Origin: JANMMJ01 sp031373255
Lineage (GTDB): Bacteria; Pseudomonadota; Alphaproteobacteria; Rhizobiales; Aestuariivirgaceae
Assembly (NCBI GenBank): GCA_031373255.1
Contig: JANMMJ010000186.1
Location: 1-23,362 of the forward strand
Direction of reading: 5' to 3'
Length of the DNA: 23,362 bases
Shown here in pieces: positions 6,487-14,526 of the stretch; the stretch's first letter is position 1, and every line of letters begins with the position of its first letter. Below the pieces are notes generated by a model. That model searched no databases. It was given only the letters and a program-made list of their open reading frames with translations, and had not been told where the DNA came from. A program made the translations under genes and the position numbers.

Positions 6487-8658
6487 TCAAAGAAAATTAT
6501 AGGGATCGACATCGATATCGATCCGGAGTGAGCCGCGCGTTTTGATTCCGGTCAGCCATTGGCGAATGAACGCCTGAACATTGACGTCCCGCTCCGCCCT
6601 TATGAGATAACGCCAGCGGTATCGGCCCCTGACAAGATGAATTGGTGCGGGCGCCGGACCAAGAATTTGAACATCGGCGGCAGCGGGTGCCACGCTCCAC
6701 ATCTCACGGGCCAGGCGTTCAGTCTCGGATGCATCAACGCCCGAGACGATAATGGCAGCAAGCCGCCGATAGGGTGGCAATCCGGATTCCTCACGAACCC
6801 GCATTTCCTGCGCCAGGAAGCCTTCGCGGTCACCGCGTTTCAGGGCGTTCATCAGCGGATGGCCCGGCATATGGGTTTGAATCAGGGCTTGGCCCGGTTT
6901 TTCGCCTCGCCCGCTTCTGCCGGCGACCTGCGCCATGAGTTGCCATGTCCGCTCGCCACTCCGCGGATCACCGGATTCCAGCGCAAGATCGGCATCGACG
7001 ACCCCCACGGTTACGAGATGCGGAAAGTGATGCCCCTTGGCCACAAGCTGTGTGCCGATGATGAGATTGTATTCGCCACGTTCGATACCGATGAGAGCAT
7101 CCTTGAGGAAAACGCCGCGCGCCAGATCGCTCGACAAAATGACGATTCGCGCTTCGGGAAATCGCCGCGCGGCCTCCTCCGACAACCGCTCGATACCAGG
7201 CCCGCATGGCACAAGCTTGCCTTCCACTCCGCATTTCGGGCACGCATGGGGCATTGGCTCCTGATGGCCGCAGTGGTGACATTGCAGTTGCTTGCGAAAG
7301 CGGTGCTCGACAAGCGACGTCGAGCAGTTTGGGCAACTGAGATGATGTCCGCAGGCACGGCAAAGGGTGAGAGGCGCATAGCCACGCCGGTTAAGGAACA
7401 GGAGCGCCTGGTCGCCTGCGGTGAGTGATCGGCTGACTTCCTCCACCAGTTCATCTGACAGCCAGTTCTGTGGCGCAATAGGTGCCGTTCGCATGTCAAT
7501 CAGCGAGGTAGCCGGAAGTTCACTCTCATTGTGTCGTCTTTCCAGCCTTATGTGGCTGTAGCGGCCCCGCTCGGCATTGACGAGGGATTCAAGCGAAGGT
7601 GTTGCTGAAGACAGGATGACCGGGAACTTCCCCAGGCTCCCATAGACAACAGCCATGTCGCGGGCATGATAGGCCACACCGTCTTCCTGCTTGTAGGCTG
7701 CTTCATGCTCTTCATCGATCACGAAGAGTCCGGGCGACTTCCATGGCAGAAACAGTGCAGAACGTGCACCGACAACAATACGCGCACTGCCTTCCGCAAC
7801 ACCGCGCCACACGCGCTCGCGTTCGCGTGGCCTGACATCGGAATGCCAGTGGGCTGGCTCGACACCAAATCGTCGCTCGACTTTCGCAAGAAATGAACCT
7901 GTTAACGCGATTTCCGGCAGCATGAGAAGAACCTGGGAGCCTTGAGCCAAAGCCGCTGCCATTGCCTCAAAATAGACCTCCGTTTTGCCCGAACCCGTAA
8001 CACCGTCGAGCAATGCAACACTCGACTGCCGGCGCGCCACGATCGCGCAAAGTTCGCGCGCAGCTGTTTCCTGGGCTGGCGAAAGTGTAAGCTGCCCAAA
8101 GGTGACATCAGGCTCGGGGAACGGCCGGAACACCGGCAGCGGGCGTGGAACAAGACTGCCATCCTTGACCATCCCCTTGACGACGCTGGCGCCGACGCCG
8201 GCCATCTCGGCAAGTTCTCTTGCCTTCAGGATCGGTCCATCCGCAGCCACATTGAGCACCCTCTGGCGTTGAGGTGTCATTCTCCCGGGAATGCGGCCTG
8301 TTGCCTGATACCCGAATTGTTCCCGTGCAGGGGCCAGTGCCGACGGCACACGCAATACCATGCGCAGGATGTTTCCGGCGGGTTCGACATAGTAAGCCGC
8401 CACCCAATCAACGAATTTCCGGTGCAGTGCAGGCATTGGTGGGGCATCGAGCACTTCGACGAGAGGCCGCAGAGAAATCTCGTTCGGTCCTTTCGAACCG
8501 ATGGCCCAGACCACCCCGATTACGCTGCGTGATCCCAAAGGCACTATCGCGTAGGCGCCCGGCTCAACACTCAGGCCGTGAGGGATGGTGTAACTATAGG
8601 GTCCAGGCAACGCCAAGGGCAGAAGGACCTCGGCAACGGCCATCGATTCGTCGGACAT
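6487..8658 (-). CDS. priA: Primosomal protein N' (replication restart helicase PriA)
   Basis: 3'-to-5' DNA helicase that reloads the replisome at stalled forks, 723 residues against 732 in E. coli. The N-terminal DNA-binding region opens VLLPLALPGPYSYTIP, typical of PriA. The helicase core has Walker A GVTGSGKTEVY (219-229), DEEH (315-318) and SATPS (351-355). Eight Cys form the two zinc sites (433, 436, 442, 445, 460, 463, 473, 476), and the C-terminal domain ends DVDPYNFL. The start chosen is the ATG giving MSDES; the same frame stays open far upstream only because it runs antisense to pabB. The ribosome site is poor. It is divergent from the pab operon across 78 bases, so the two promoters must lie close together or overlap. 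Confidence 0.97.
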   Translation of the reverse strand: MSDESMAVAEVLLPLALPGPYSYTIPHGLSVEPGAYAIVPLGSRSVIGVVWAIGSKGPNEISLRPLVEVLDAPPMPALHRKFVDWVAAYYVEPAGNILRMVLRVPSALAPAREQFGYQATGRIPGRMTPQRQRVLNVAADGPILKARELAEMAGVGASVVKGMVKDGSLVPRPLPVFRPFPEPDVTFGQLTLSPAQETAARELCAIVARRQSSVALLDGVTGSGKTEVYFEAMAAALAQGSQVLLMLPEIALTGSFLAKVERRFGVEPAHWHSDVRPRERERVWRGVAEGSARIVVGARSALFLPWKSPGLFVIDEEHEAAYKQEDGVAYHARDMAVVYGSLGKFPVILSSATPSLESLVNAERGRYSHIRLERRHNESELPATSLIDMRTAPIAPQNWLSDELVEEVSRSLTAGDQALLFLNRRGYAPLTLCRACGHHLSCPNCSTSLVEHRFRKQLQCHHCGHQEPMPHACPKCGVEGKLVPCGPGIERLSEEAARRFPEARIVILSSDLARGVFLKDALIGIERGEYNLIIGTQLVAKGHHFPHLVTVGVVDADLALESGDPRSGERTWQLMAQVAGRSGRGEKPGQALIQTHMPGHPLMNALKRGDREGFLAQEMRVREESGLPPYRRLAAIIVSGVDASETERLAREMWSVAPAAADVQILGPAPAPIHLVRGRYRWRYLIRAERDVNVQAFIRQWLTGIKTRGSLRIDIDVDPYNFL

Positions 8659-8736
8659 GGAGACCCAATTGCGCCATGAAGGCGCGCCACACAAGTTCAG
8701 GATGCAAGCCGCCCGAGCCTCCGCTAACTTGTCATC

Positions 8737-10113
8737 ATGAAGCATATTACGACTGGAAACCACGAGCCGATCTGGCAGGAAATCACCTTCGAGGACCCTG
8801 TTTTTGTCGCGCGCCGATTGAGCAGCCGGAGCGGGCTGACCTTCCTGGACAGCGCCATGCCCCATGACTCGCTCGGCCGCTACGCGTATCTCGCCTTCGA
8901 TCCTGTTGGATCGGTTCTCGCCGCAAATCCCTCGCCTCTTGCGGATGTCGAAGCTACGCTCGCACGGAACAGACTCAACCACGTCGAGGGTCTGCCGCCG
9001 TTTCAAGGTGGCTTGGCCGGTTACATCGCCTATGAATTCGGGCGCTTGCTTGAACCCCAACTCGCAGCGAGGATACCCGCGCCCACTGTGCCTCCGCTGC
9101 AACTTCAAATTTATGACGTCGTCATTGCGTTCGATCTCAATCAGAAGCATGCCTTCGTCATATCGACTGGATACCCGGAAACCGATGAAGTGGCTCGTCT
9201 CGCACGAGCCGGTAAGCGCCTGGACGAAACGTTGCAGCTTTTGGCGGAAAGCGAAGCCGGCCATCCTGCCAAAGCGACCCCCATCAATGAGTTCCGCTCG
9301 AATTTCACCAGGCTCGAATACGAGGATGCGATCCGCCGTACTGTCGAATACGTTTTGGCCGGAGATATATTTCAGGCGAACATTGCGCAGAGATTTGCGG
9401 CTCCGCTGCCACCGGGTTTTGATGCCTTCGCGTTCTATGAGATTCTCCGGCGCCACAACCCCGCGCCGTTCGCTGCCTACCTGAATTTTGGCGAGATCAC
9501 GATCTGCTCGAGTTCCCCTGAAAGGCTCACGAGCTACGATGGAGCACGTGCCGAGGCCCGCCCCATCAAGGGCACGCGCCGCCGTGTCAACGATTCCGGG
9601 GTGGATGCCATTCTGAAAGCGGACCTCCTGGCCAGTCGCAAGGACCGCGCCGAGAATGTCATGATTGTCGACTTGCTCCGTAACGATCTGTCGCGTGTTT
9701 GCAAGCCTGGAAGTGTTGAGGTCCCGGTCCTGTGTGGCCTCGAATCCTACGCTTCGGTCCACCATCTCGTTTCGGTCGTGACCGGAGAGCTGATGGAAGG
9801 ATTGGGTACCACTGATCTGATTTCGGCTTGCTTTCCGGGTGGATCGATTACCGGGGCTCCAAAGCTACGGGCCATGGAAATCATTGGCGAGCTTGAGGGC
9901 GTTCCCCGCAACATCTACTGTGGATCCATCGGATTTATGAGTTTTTCGGGCCGGATGGACTTCAACATCGCGATCCGCACCGTAACCTGCACCGATGGCA
10001 CAGCAACATTCCATGGCGGCGGCGGAATAACGGCCCGCTCAGATCCCTCAGCGGAATATGATGAAACTCTAGCCAAGGTACAGCGGATCATGGAGGCCTT
10101 TCGCGCGTCATGA
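8737..10113 (+). CDS. pabB: Aminodeoxychorismate synthase component I
   Basis: Converts chorismate and ammonia (supplied by PabA) to 4-amino-4-deoxychorismate for p-aminobenzoate and folate synthesis; cytosolic, 458 residues. The chorismate-binding domain occupies about residues 185-455, with RPIKGTRRR (275-283) carrying Lys278. Lys in PIKGT marks PabB, whereas anthranilate synthase has Ala at this place. Other conserved blocks are VDLLRNDLSRVCKPG (311-325), FPGGSITGAPK (366-376) and YCGSIGF. The N-terminal part (about 1-170) carries FQGGLAGYIAYEFGRLLE, as in other component I proteins. The ATG lacks an obvious Shine-Dalgarno. Its stop overlaps the pabA start by ATGA, implying translational coupling, and the next gene completes the pathway. 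Confidence 0.95.
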   Translation: MKHITTGNHEPIWQEITFEDPVFVARRLSSRSGLTFLDSAMPHDSLGRYAYLAFDPVGSVLAANPSPLADVEATLARNRLNHVEGLPPFQGGLAGYIAYEFGRLLEPQLAARIPAPTVPPLQLQIYDVVIAFDLNQKHAFVISTGYPETDEVARLARAGKRLDETLQLLAESEAGHPAKATPINEFRSNFTRLEYEDAIRRTVEYVLAGDIFQANIAQRFAAPLPPGFDAFAFYEILRRHNPAPFAAYLNFGEITICSSSPERLTSYDGARAEARPIKGTRRRVNDSGVDAILKADLLASRKDRAENVMIVDLLRNDLSRVCKPGSVEVPVLCGLESYASVHHLVSVVTGELMEGLGTTDLISACFPGGSITGAPKLRAMEIIGELEGVPRNIYCGSIGFMSFSGRMDFNIAIRTVTCTDGTATFHGGGGITARSDPSAEYDETLAKVQRIMEAFRAS

Positions 10114-10670
10114 TACTGATCGTCGATAATTATGACAGCTTCGTTCACAATGTGGCGCGTTATGTCCGGGAACTCGGCTTCGATGCGGAGGTTGTCCGTA
10201 ACGATGCAATCGGCCTAGGCGACATAAAATCCGACGCTCGCGGCATCATCCTTTCACCCGGGCCCTGCACGCCGAACGAAGCAGGCATTTCACTCGACCT
10301 CATCCGCCTGTTTTCGGGCCGTCTGCCAATCTTCGGGATCTGTCTCGGCCACCAATGCATCGGCCAGGCATTTGGTGGGCGGGTGGTTCGCGCCAAGCGC
10401 CCGATGCACGGCGAGGCATCGGAAATTCATCACAAGGGCGCTGGCGTTTTTGAGGATATGCCGCCGGATTTCAACGCCGGACGCTATCACTCGCTGATCG
10501 TCGAACTCGAGGGCGATGAACCTCTCGCAGTCACCGCGCGGTCAGAAGACGGCGAGATCATGGGGATTGAACATAAATCGCATCCTACATTTGGCGTGCA
10601 ATTCCACCCGGAATCCGTCCTGACCGAACAGGGCCATGATCTCTTGCGCAGTTTCCTGAAACGCACATGA
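10110..10670 (+). CDS. pabA: Aminodeoxychorismate synthase component II (glutamine amidotransferase)
   Basis: Hydrolyses glutamine and channels ammonia to PabB; class I glutamine amidotransferase of 186 residues, the normal length. It opens ILIVDNYDSFVHN as in PabA/TrpG, has the oxyanion region SPGPCTP (49-55), the nucleophile Cys78 in GICLGHQ and the His166/Glu168 pair in FHPES. PabA and TrpG cannot be separated by sequence alone, but its position between pabB and pabC argues for folate duty. Rhizobia also generally carry a fused TrpE(G) for tryptophan, which frees this protein from anthranilate synthesis. Both ends overlap neighbours by ATGA. Confidence 0.95.
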   Translation: MILIVDNYDSFVHNVARYVRELGFDAEVVRNDAIGLGDIKSDARGIILSPGPCTPNEAGISLDLIRLFSGRLPIFGICLGHQCIGQAFGGRVVRAKRPMHGEASEIHHKGAGVFEDMPPDFNAGRYHSLIVELEGDEPLAVTARSEDGEIMGIEHKSHPTFGVQFHPESVLTEQGHDLLRSFLKRT

Positions 10671-11524
10671 GCACCCTGCTCAAGCCTCTCTGGTTCAACG
10701 GAAGTCTTTTGAACGACCCGGTTATCTCCCTCGATCCGGCCGATCGCGGACTACTTTTGGGAGACGGTGCCTTTGAAACGCTCGCAGTATTCAACGGCAT
10801 AGCTATCGATCTTGAACTCCATGTCGGCCGGCTGATGCAAGCATCGGACCTGCTGAGTTTGAATATCGCCCGCAAGGATGTGGACAGGGGGGTCAAATCC
10901 CTTTTGGAAGCCCATGGCGGCATCAATGCCGTAATGCGAATTACGGCTTCCAGAGGTGCTGTTCCACGAGGGTTCGCCGCCGACGGCAACAGTCCGGCTC
11001 TGCTCATCACGCTCACATCATGGGCGCTGGGCACGCTCAATCAGCCTGTGAACCTCATGACATCGGCCATTCGCCGCAATGAAACCTCTCCCGGTTCGCG
11101 TCTCAAGCTTCTATCCTACGCGGATAACATTCTGGCGGCGCGGGAAGCACACAAGGCGGGCTCCGGCGATGCCCTGCTGCTCAATAGCCGGGGTCTCGTT
11201 GCCTGTGCGACCACGGCGAACATCGTCTCTGTGAGAGATGGAAAGCTGCTTACCCCGCCATCCGCAGACGGTGCTTTGCCTGGTATTGTTCTTCGTCATT
11301 TGAACACACAATCGAAGTCAATTTTGCCGCATGAACTTGTTGAATCAGATGGTGTGTTTCTAACCAACAGCCTGCGCCTGGTGCGGCCCGTCATCTCTAT
11401 TGACGGGAAAACTCTCTCAACCAGCGCGGAGACAACGATAGCGGCAATTTTTGCCGAGCAGTGCCGCCGGATCGAAAACCAATGCGGTCGCGATCCTCGT
11501 GCCGTGGATGCTGGCGAAATGTAA
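10667..11524 (+). CDS. pabC: Class IV aminotransferase, probable aminodeoxychorismate lyase (PabC)
   Basis: PLP enzyme expected to release pyruvate from 4-amino-4-deoxychorismate, giving p-aminobenzoate; 285 residues. The class IV fold is seen in DRGLLLGDGAFET (26-38), the PLP Lys147 in SRLKLLSYADNILA and the cofactor-binding region GLVACATTANI (176-186). In branched-chain aminotransferases and E. coli PabC the residue equivalent to Cys180 is a Glu that contacts the pyridine nitrogen, so the Cys is notable. The call as lyase and not as D-amino-acid or branched-chain aminotransferase rests mainly on the operon, because it overlaps pabA by ATGA. The C-terminus carries a short extra Asp/Arg-rich tail. 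Confidence 0.86.
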   Translation: MSTLLKPLWFNGSLLNDPVISLDPADRGLLLGDGAFETLAVFNGIAIDLELHVGRLMQASDLLSLNIARKDVDRGVKSLLEAHGGINAVMRITASRGAVPRGFAADGNSPALLITLTSWALGTLNQPVNLMTSAIRRNETSPGSRLKLLSYADNILAAREAHKAGSGDALLLNSRGLVACATTANIVSVRDGKLLTPPSADGALPGIVLRHLNTQSKSILPHELVESDGVFLTNSLRLVRPVISIDGKTLSTSAETTIAAIFAEQCRRIENQCGRDPRAVDAGEM

Positions 11525-11571
11525 GGCCTTGTGCGTTTGGCCCGCAGCGACTAGCAAAGGCCACCCAAACG
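11525..11571 (+). other. Crossing complementary segments in the transaldolase leader
   Basis: GGCCTT (11525-11530) is complementary to AAGGCC (11557-11562), and CGTTTGG (11534-11540) to CCAAACG (11565-11571). The pairs cross, so they could form a pseudoknot or two alternative hairpins, the second touching the first G of the GGAGG ribosome site of the transaldolase gene. Helices of 6 and 7 bp in 60 bases may be chance. Confidence 0.2.
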
Positions 11572-11584
11572 GAGGATTGCCGCC

Positions 11585-12235
11585 ATGAAATTTTTTGTCG
11601 ATACCGCAGATATCAATGAAATCAAGGATTTGGCTTCAACCGGATTGCTCGACGGCGTCACCACAAACCCAACTCTCATTGCCAAATCGGGCCGTGATTT
11701 CAAGGACGTAATCAAGGAAATATGCTCGATTGTGGAAGGTCCGGTCAGCGCCGAAGTGACGGCACTTGACGCCAAGACGATGATCGAGGAGGGCAAGATC
11801 CTTCGCAAGATCGGCAAGAACGTAGCCGTCAAGGTACCTTTGACGATTGACGGCTTGAAGGCCTGCAAGGCGCTGTCTTCCGAGGGTACAATGGTGAATG
11901 TCACGCTCTGCTTTTCTGCCAATCAGGCCTTGCTTGCGGCCAAGGCCGGCGCCACGTTCATTTCGCCGTTCATTGGCAGGCTTGATGACATTCACGTCGA
12001 TGGATTGGAACTCATCCGGGAAATTCGCGTGATTTACGATAATTATGGCTTTGAAACCCAGATCCTTGGCGCGTCCATCCGCACCCCCAATCATGTCAGG
12101 GAATGTGCGCTGATCGGCGCCGATGTTGTCACGGTCCCGCCCGCCGTTCTCAAGGGCCTTGCGAAACATCCTCTGACAGACAAGGGCATCGAAATGTTCA
12201 CGGCCGACTGGAAAAAAACCGGCCAGACCATCTGA
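11585..12235 (+). CDS. tal: Small transaldolase of the fructose-6-phosphate aldolase (FSA/TalC) family
   Basis: Schiff-base aldolase of the pentose phosphate pathway, moving a dihydroxyacetone unit between sugar phosphates; 216 residues, as expected for the short TalC/FSA subfamily. It opens MKFFVDTADINEI and has TTNPTLI (26-32), the catalytic Lys83 in VKVP and GASIRTP. The active site carries Glu57 (SAEV) and Phe129 (SPFIGR), as in true transaldolases. E. coli FSA has Gln59 and Tyr131 at these places. I therefore favour transaldolase activity over fructose-6-phosphate aldolase activity. A GGAGG lies 9 bases before the ATG. The gene lies 60 bases after pabC and may be read from the pab promoter or its own. 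Confidence 0.92.
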   Translation: MKFFVDTADINEIKDLASTGLLDGVTTNPTLIAKSGRDFKDVIKEICSIVEGPVSAEVTALDAKTMIEEGKILRKIGKNVAVKVPLTIDGLKACKALSSEGTMVNVTLCFSANQALLAAKAGATFISPFIGRLDDIHVDGLELIREIRVIYDNYGFETQILGASIRTPNHVRECALIGADVVTVPPAVLKGLAKHPLTDKGIEMFTADWKKTGQTI

Positions 12236-12535
12236 ATGATCGTTGAACATGCCATACTTGAAGTGGCGCCCGAGCGATGCGCTGAGTACGAAGAAAGGTT
12301 AAACAAGGCCCTACCATTAATTGCTGCAACGCCAGGCTTTGAAGGGCTTGAGGTCAGGCCGTGTATTGAAATAGTAGGGCGGTATCTTCTGCTTGTACGC
12401 TGGCGTGCACTTGAAGATCATACGGTAGGATTCAGGCAGTCCGAGCGCTACCAGCATTGGCGATCTCTGCTGCACGAGTTTTACGCACCATTTCCGGAGG
12501 TTCGGCATTATGGTGAGCCCGTCATCAAGGCGTGA
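12236..12535 (+). CDS. Antibiotic biosynthesis monooxygenase (ABM)-domain protein
   Basis: Small 99-residue dimeric alpha-beta barrel-like protein. MIVEHAILEVAPERCAEYE at the start, the central TPGFEGLEVRPCIE block, the core strand YLLLVRWRALEDHTVGF and then SERYQHW are typical of the ABM/YgiN-like fold. The family includes quinol or heme-modifying oxygenases and many proteins with no known reaction, so the substrate is unknown. The ATG directly follows the transaldolase TGA, so ribosomes can reinitiate and the pair is probably co-translated. No separate ribosome site is obvious. A CRISPR, toxin or other special role is not indicated. Confidence 0.8.
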   Translation: MIVEHAILEVAPERCAEYEERLNKALPLIAATPGFEGLEVRPCIEIVGRYLLLVRWRALEDHTVGFRQSERYQHWRSLLHEFYAPFPEVRHYGEPVIKA

Positions 12536-12577
12536 AAAGGTGACGACTTGTCAATCCTTAGAACCTAGCTTTGGCGG

Positions 12578-13513
12578 ATGGCAGGTTTCGCCGATTATAG
12601 CACGCCTGATGCCGCGAAGTTCATATCTTCTTGGCTACAGCATCTGAAGTCTGAACGCCGCGTAGCTTCGCTTACGCTCGAAGCCTACGCTCGCGATATC
12701 GGACAATTCTGCGGCTTCTTGCGAGAGCACCTTGCAGGAACGGTTTCAATTTCGGCCCTTGCGGACATGACTGCGTCGGATTTCAGGGCCTTTATGGCCA
12801 GAAGGCGCACGGAAGGGGCATCGAGCCGCTCGCTCGCACGGCAGCTTTCGGCCATTCGAGGCCTGTTCCAGTTCGCCGAGCGAAACGGACAGTTCCGCAA
12901 CGCGTCGCTATCTGCTGTTCGCTCGCCAAAACTTCCGCACTCCGTACCGAAACCACTTTCGGCCTCTGCGGCAAAGGCCGTTGTCAGGACTGACGCCTTG
13001 CAGATCGACAGTACGCCAGCATGGATTGGCGCACGCGACGCTGCCGTTCTCACCTTGCTTTACGCCTGCGGGCTGCGGATCTCGGAGGCATTAGCGCTGA
13101 CACCAAAGGCCATTGCCGCCGAAACCCTCGCCATAACCGGCAAGGGCGGCAAAACACGGATTGTACCCCTGCTTCCTGTAGTGCGCGAAGCCATTGATCA
13201 GTATGTGGCTCTATGCCCAATCCGCCCCTTGCCAGAAGATTTCCTGTTTCGTGGCATAAAAGGCGGACCGCTCAACGCCCGTAATATTCAGCTCCTGATT
13301 GAGCGCCTGCGCGGCGCGCTTTCTCTGCCCGATACCGCGACGCCTCACGCACTCCGTCACTCTTTCGCCACCCATCTCTTGGCAAATGGAGCGGATCTGC
13401 GAACCATCCAGGAGCTTTTGGGACATGCCAGTCTTTCGACAACGCAGATCTATACCGAAGTTGATCGCTCGCATATCCTCGAGCAGTATCACAGAGCGCA
13501 TCCAAGGCCGTGA
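12578..13513 (+). CDS. xerC: Tyrosine recombinase XerC
   Basis: Site-specific recombinase that, with XerD, resolves chromosome dimers at dif; 311 residues. The N-terminal SAM-like core-binding domain spans about residues 10-105 (TLEAYARDIGQF). The catalytic domain has all expected residues: Arg167 in CGLRISEAL, Lys192 in GKGGKTR, His257 and Arg260 in HALRHSFATHLL, His283 in LGHASLSTTQ and nucleophile Tyr292 in IYT. Intact length and catalytic set, and housekeeping neighbours, favour the chromosomal XerC over a phage or integron integrase. I see no dif site or attachment repeats nearby. It starts 42 bases after the ABM gene, with GGCGG abutting the ATG. Confidence 0.93.
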   Translation: MAGFADYSTPDAAKFISSWLQHLKSERRVASLTLEAYARDIGQFCGFLREHLAGTVSISALADMTASDFRAFMARRRTEGASSRSLARQLSAIRGLFQFAERNGQFRNASLSAVRSPKLPHSVPKPLSASAAKAVVRTDALQIDSTPAWIGARDAAVLTLLYACGLRISEALALTPKAIAAETLAITGKGGKTRIVPLLPVVREAIDQYVALCPIRPLPEDFLFRGIKGGPLNARNIQLLIERLRGALSLPDTATPHALRHSFATHLLANGADLRTIQELLGHASLSTTQIYTEVDRSHILEQYHRAHPRP

Positions 13514-13523
13514 AAACCCGCTG

Positions 13524-14516
13524 ATGCGTTGCTTGTTGATCTTCTTCGCGCTCCTCGCATGTGCGATGCAATCAGCCGCTGCGCCTCCGGCTTGTACCGG
13601 CCAGGACATGATTGATGAAATCAAATCTGCGGACGCAACAGCCTACAAGGCGATCCAGCAGGAAGCAGACTCGACGCCAAACGGTGGAGCAATTCTCTGG
13701 AAGATTGAGAAGAATGGAACGCCGCCATCTTATCTTTTCGGCACAGCACACCTTGCCGACCCCAGGGTGACCAACATGTCACCGGAGGCCATCGAGGCAT
13801 TAAACAACGCATCCGTCGTAGCGCTCGAACTGGCCGAAATCAGGGACAAGCAACTCCTTGCCATGTCAATGATGCGCTTTGCCAGATACATGGCCATGCC
13901 GACCGGCCAGACCCTCTGGGATGTCATCCCCGACGCCGACGAAGCATTCATCAAGGAAAACCCAAATCTCCCGCCCGGCCGCAGTGCAGTTCTTGGCGCT
14001 TATCAGCCATGGGTGGTTGCAGTTATGATTGCTATTCCGCTCTGTGCTCAGCAGCAGATGGCAGCCGGTGCCCCTGCTCTCGACGAAATTATTGCCCATA
14101 CCGCGGTCGAACGGAGCATCCGGTTGGTCGGCCTTGAATCAATTGGGGATCAGCTGTCGGTTTTCGCCAGCATGCCGATGGCCAAGCAGGCCGAATATCT
14201 CGTTGCGACGGCAAAAATGGGTCCAAGGATGGATGACTATTTCGAAACCCTGATCAGCCAGTACGTTCAACGCCGGATAACTTCCCTCATACCATTGTCA
14301 AAATACCTGGACTCCAATTCCGGGAACGGCGAGGCGCTTGCCTATATCGAGAGTGAACTTATTGAAAAACGCAATCGCAACATGCACACTGCAGCGCTTG
14401 ATCTGCTGCAGCAAGGCAACGCCTTTATCGCAGTGGGCGCCCTGCATCTGCCGGGCTCGCATGGTCTGGTGGAACTGATCAGGAGCTCTGGTTATACTGT
14501 CTCACCCATCAACTGA
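13524..14516 (+). CDS. Secreted TraB/GumN-family protein
   Basis: 330 residues beginning with a signal peptide (MRCLLIFFALLACAMQSAAA, likely cleaved after AAA). The TraB/PrgY/GumN signature is clear: YLFGTAHLADPR with a GxxH motif near residue 73, a conserved Glu in VVALELAE, and the second GxxH near the C-terminus in IAVGALHLPGSHGLVELI. The family is proposed to be metal-dependent proteases, based on the paired His motifs and Glu, but the substrate of bacterial GumN-like members is not known. It starts 10 bases after the xerC stop, probably in the same transcript. The same frame runs upstream inside xerC, but the signal peptide fixes the ATG. Confidence 0.87.
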   Translation: MRCLLIFFALLACAMQSAAAPPACTGQDMIDEIKSADATAYKAIQQEADSTPNGGAILWKIEKNGTPPSYLFGTAHLADPRVTNMSPEAIEALNNASVVALELAEIRDKQLLAMSMMRFARYMAMPTGQTLWDVIPDADEAFIKENPNLPPGRSAVLGAYQPWVVAVMIAIPLCAQQQMAAGAPALDEIIAHTAVERSIRLVGLESIGDQLSVFASMPMAKQAEYLVATAKMGPRMDDYFETLISQYVQRRITSLIPLSKYLDSNSGNGEALAYIESELIEKRNRNMHTAALDLLQQGNAFIAVGALHLPGSHGLVELIRSSGYTVSPIN

Positions 14517-14526
14517 AATTGCTTCT

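Noticed and set aside
8659..9765. Upstream continuation of the priA frame, giving an apparent protein of over 1000 residues
   Set aside because: The added part is antisense to pabB, and PriA homology begins at the ATG at 8658. The length then matches PriA exactly.
12578..13513. XerC as a phage, integron or genomic-island integrase
   Set aside because: It has standard XerC length and motifs, there are no attachment-site repeats or phage genes, and it lies among housekeeping genes.
13299..13523. N-terminal extension of the TraB/GumN protein into xerC
   Set aside because: The ATG at 13524 begins a clear signal peptide, and the extension is out of frame with and inside xerC.
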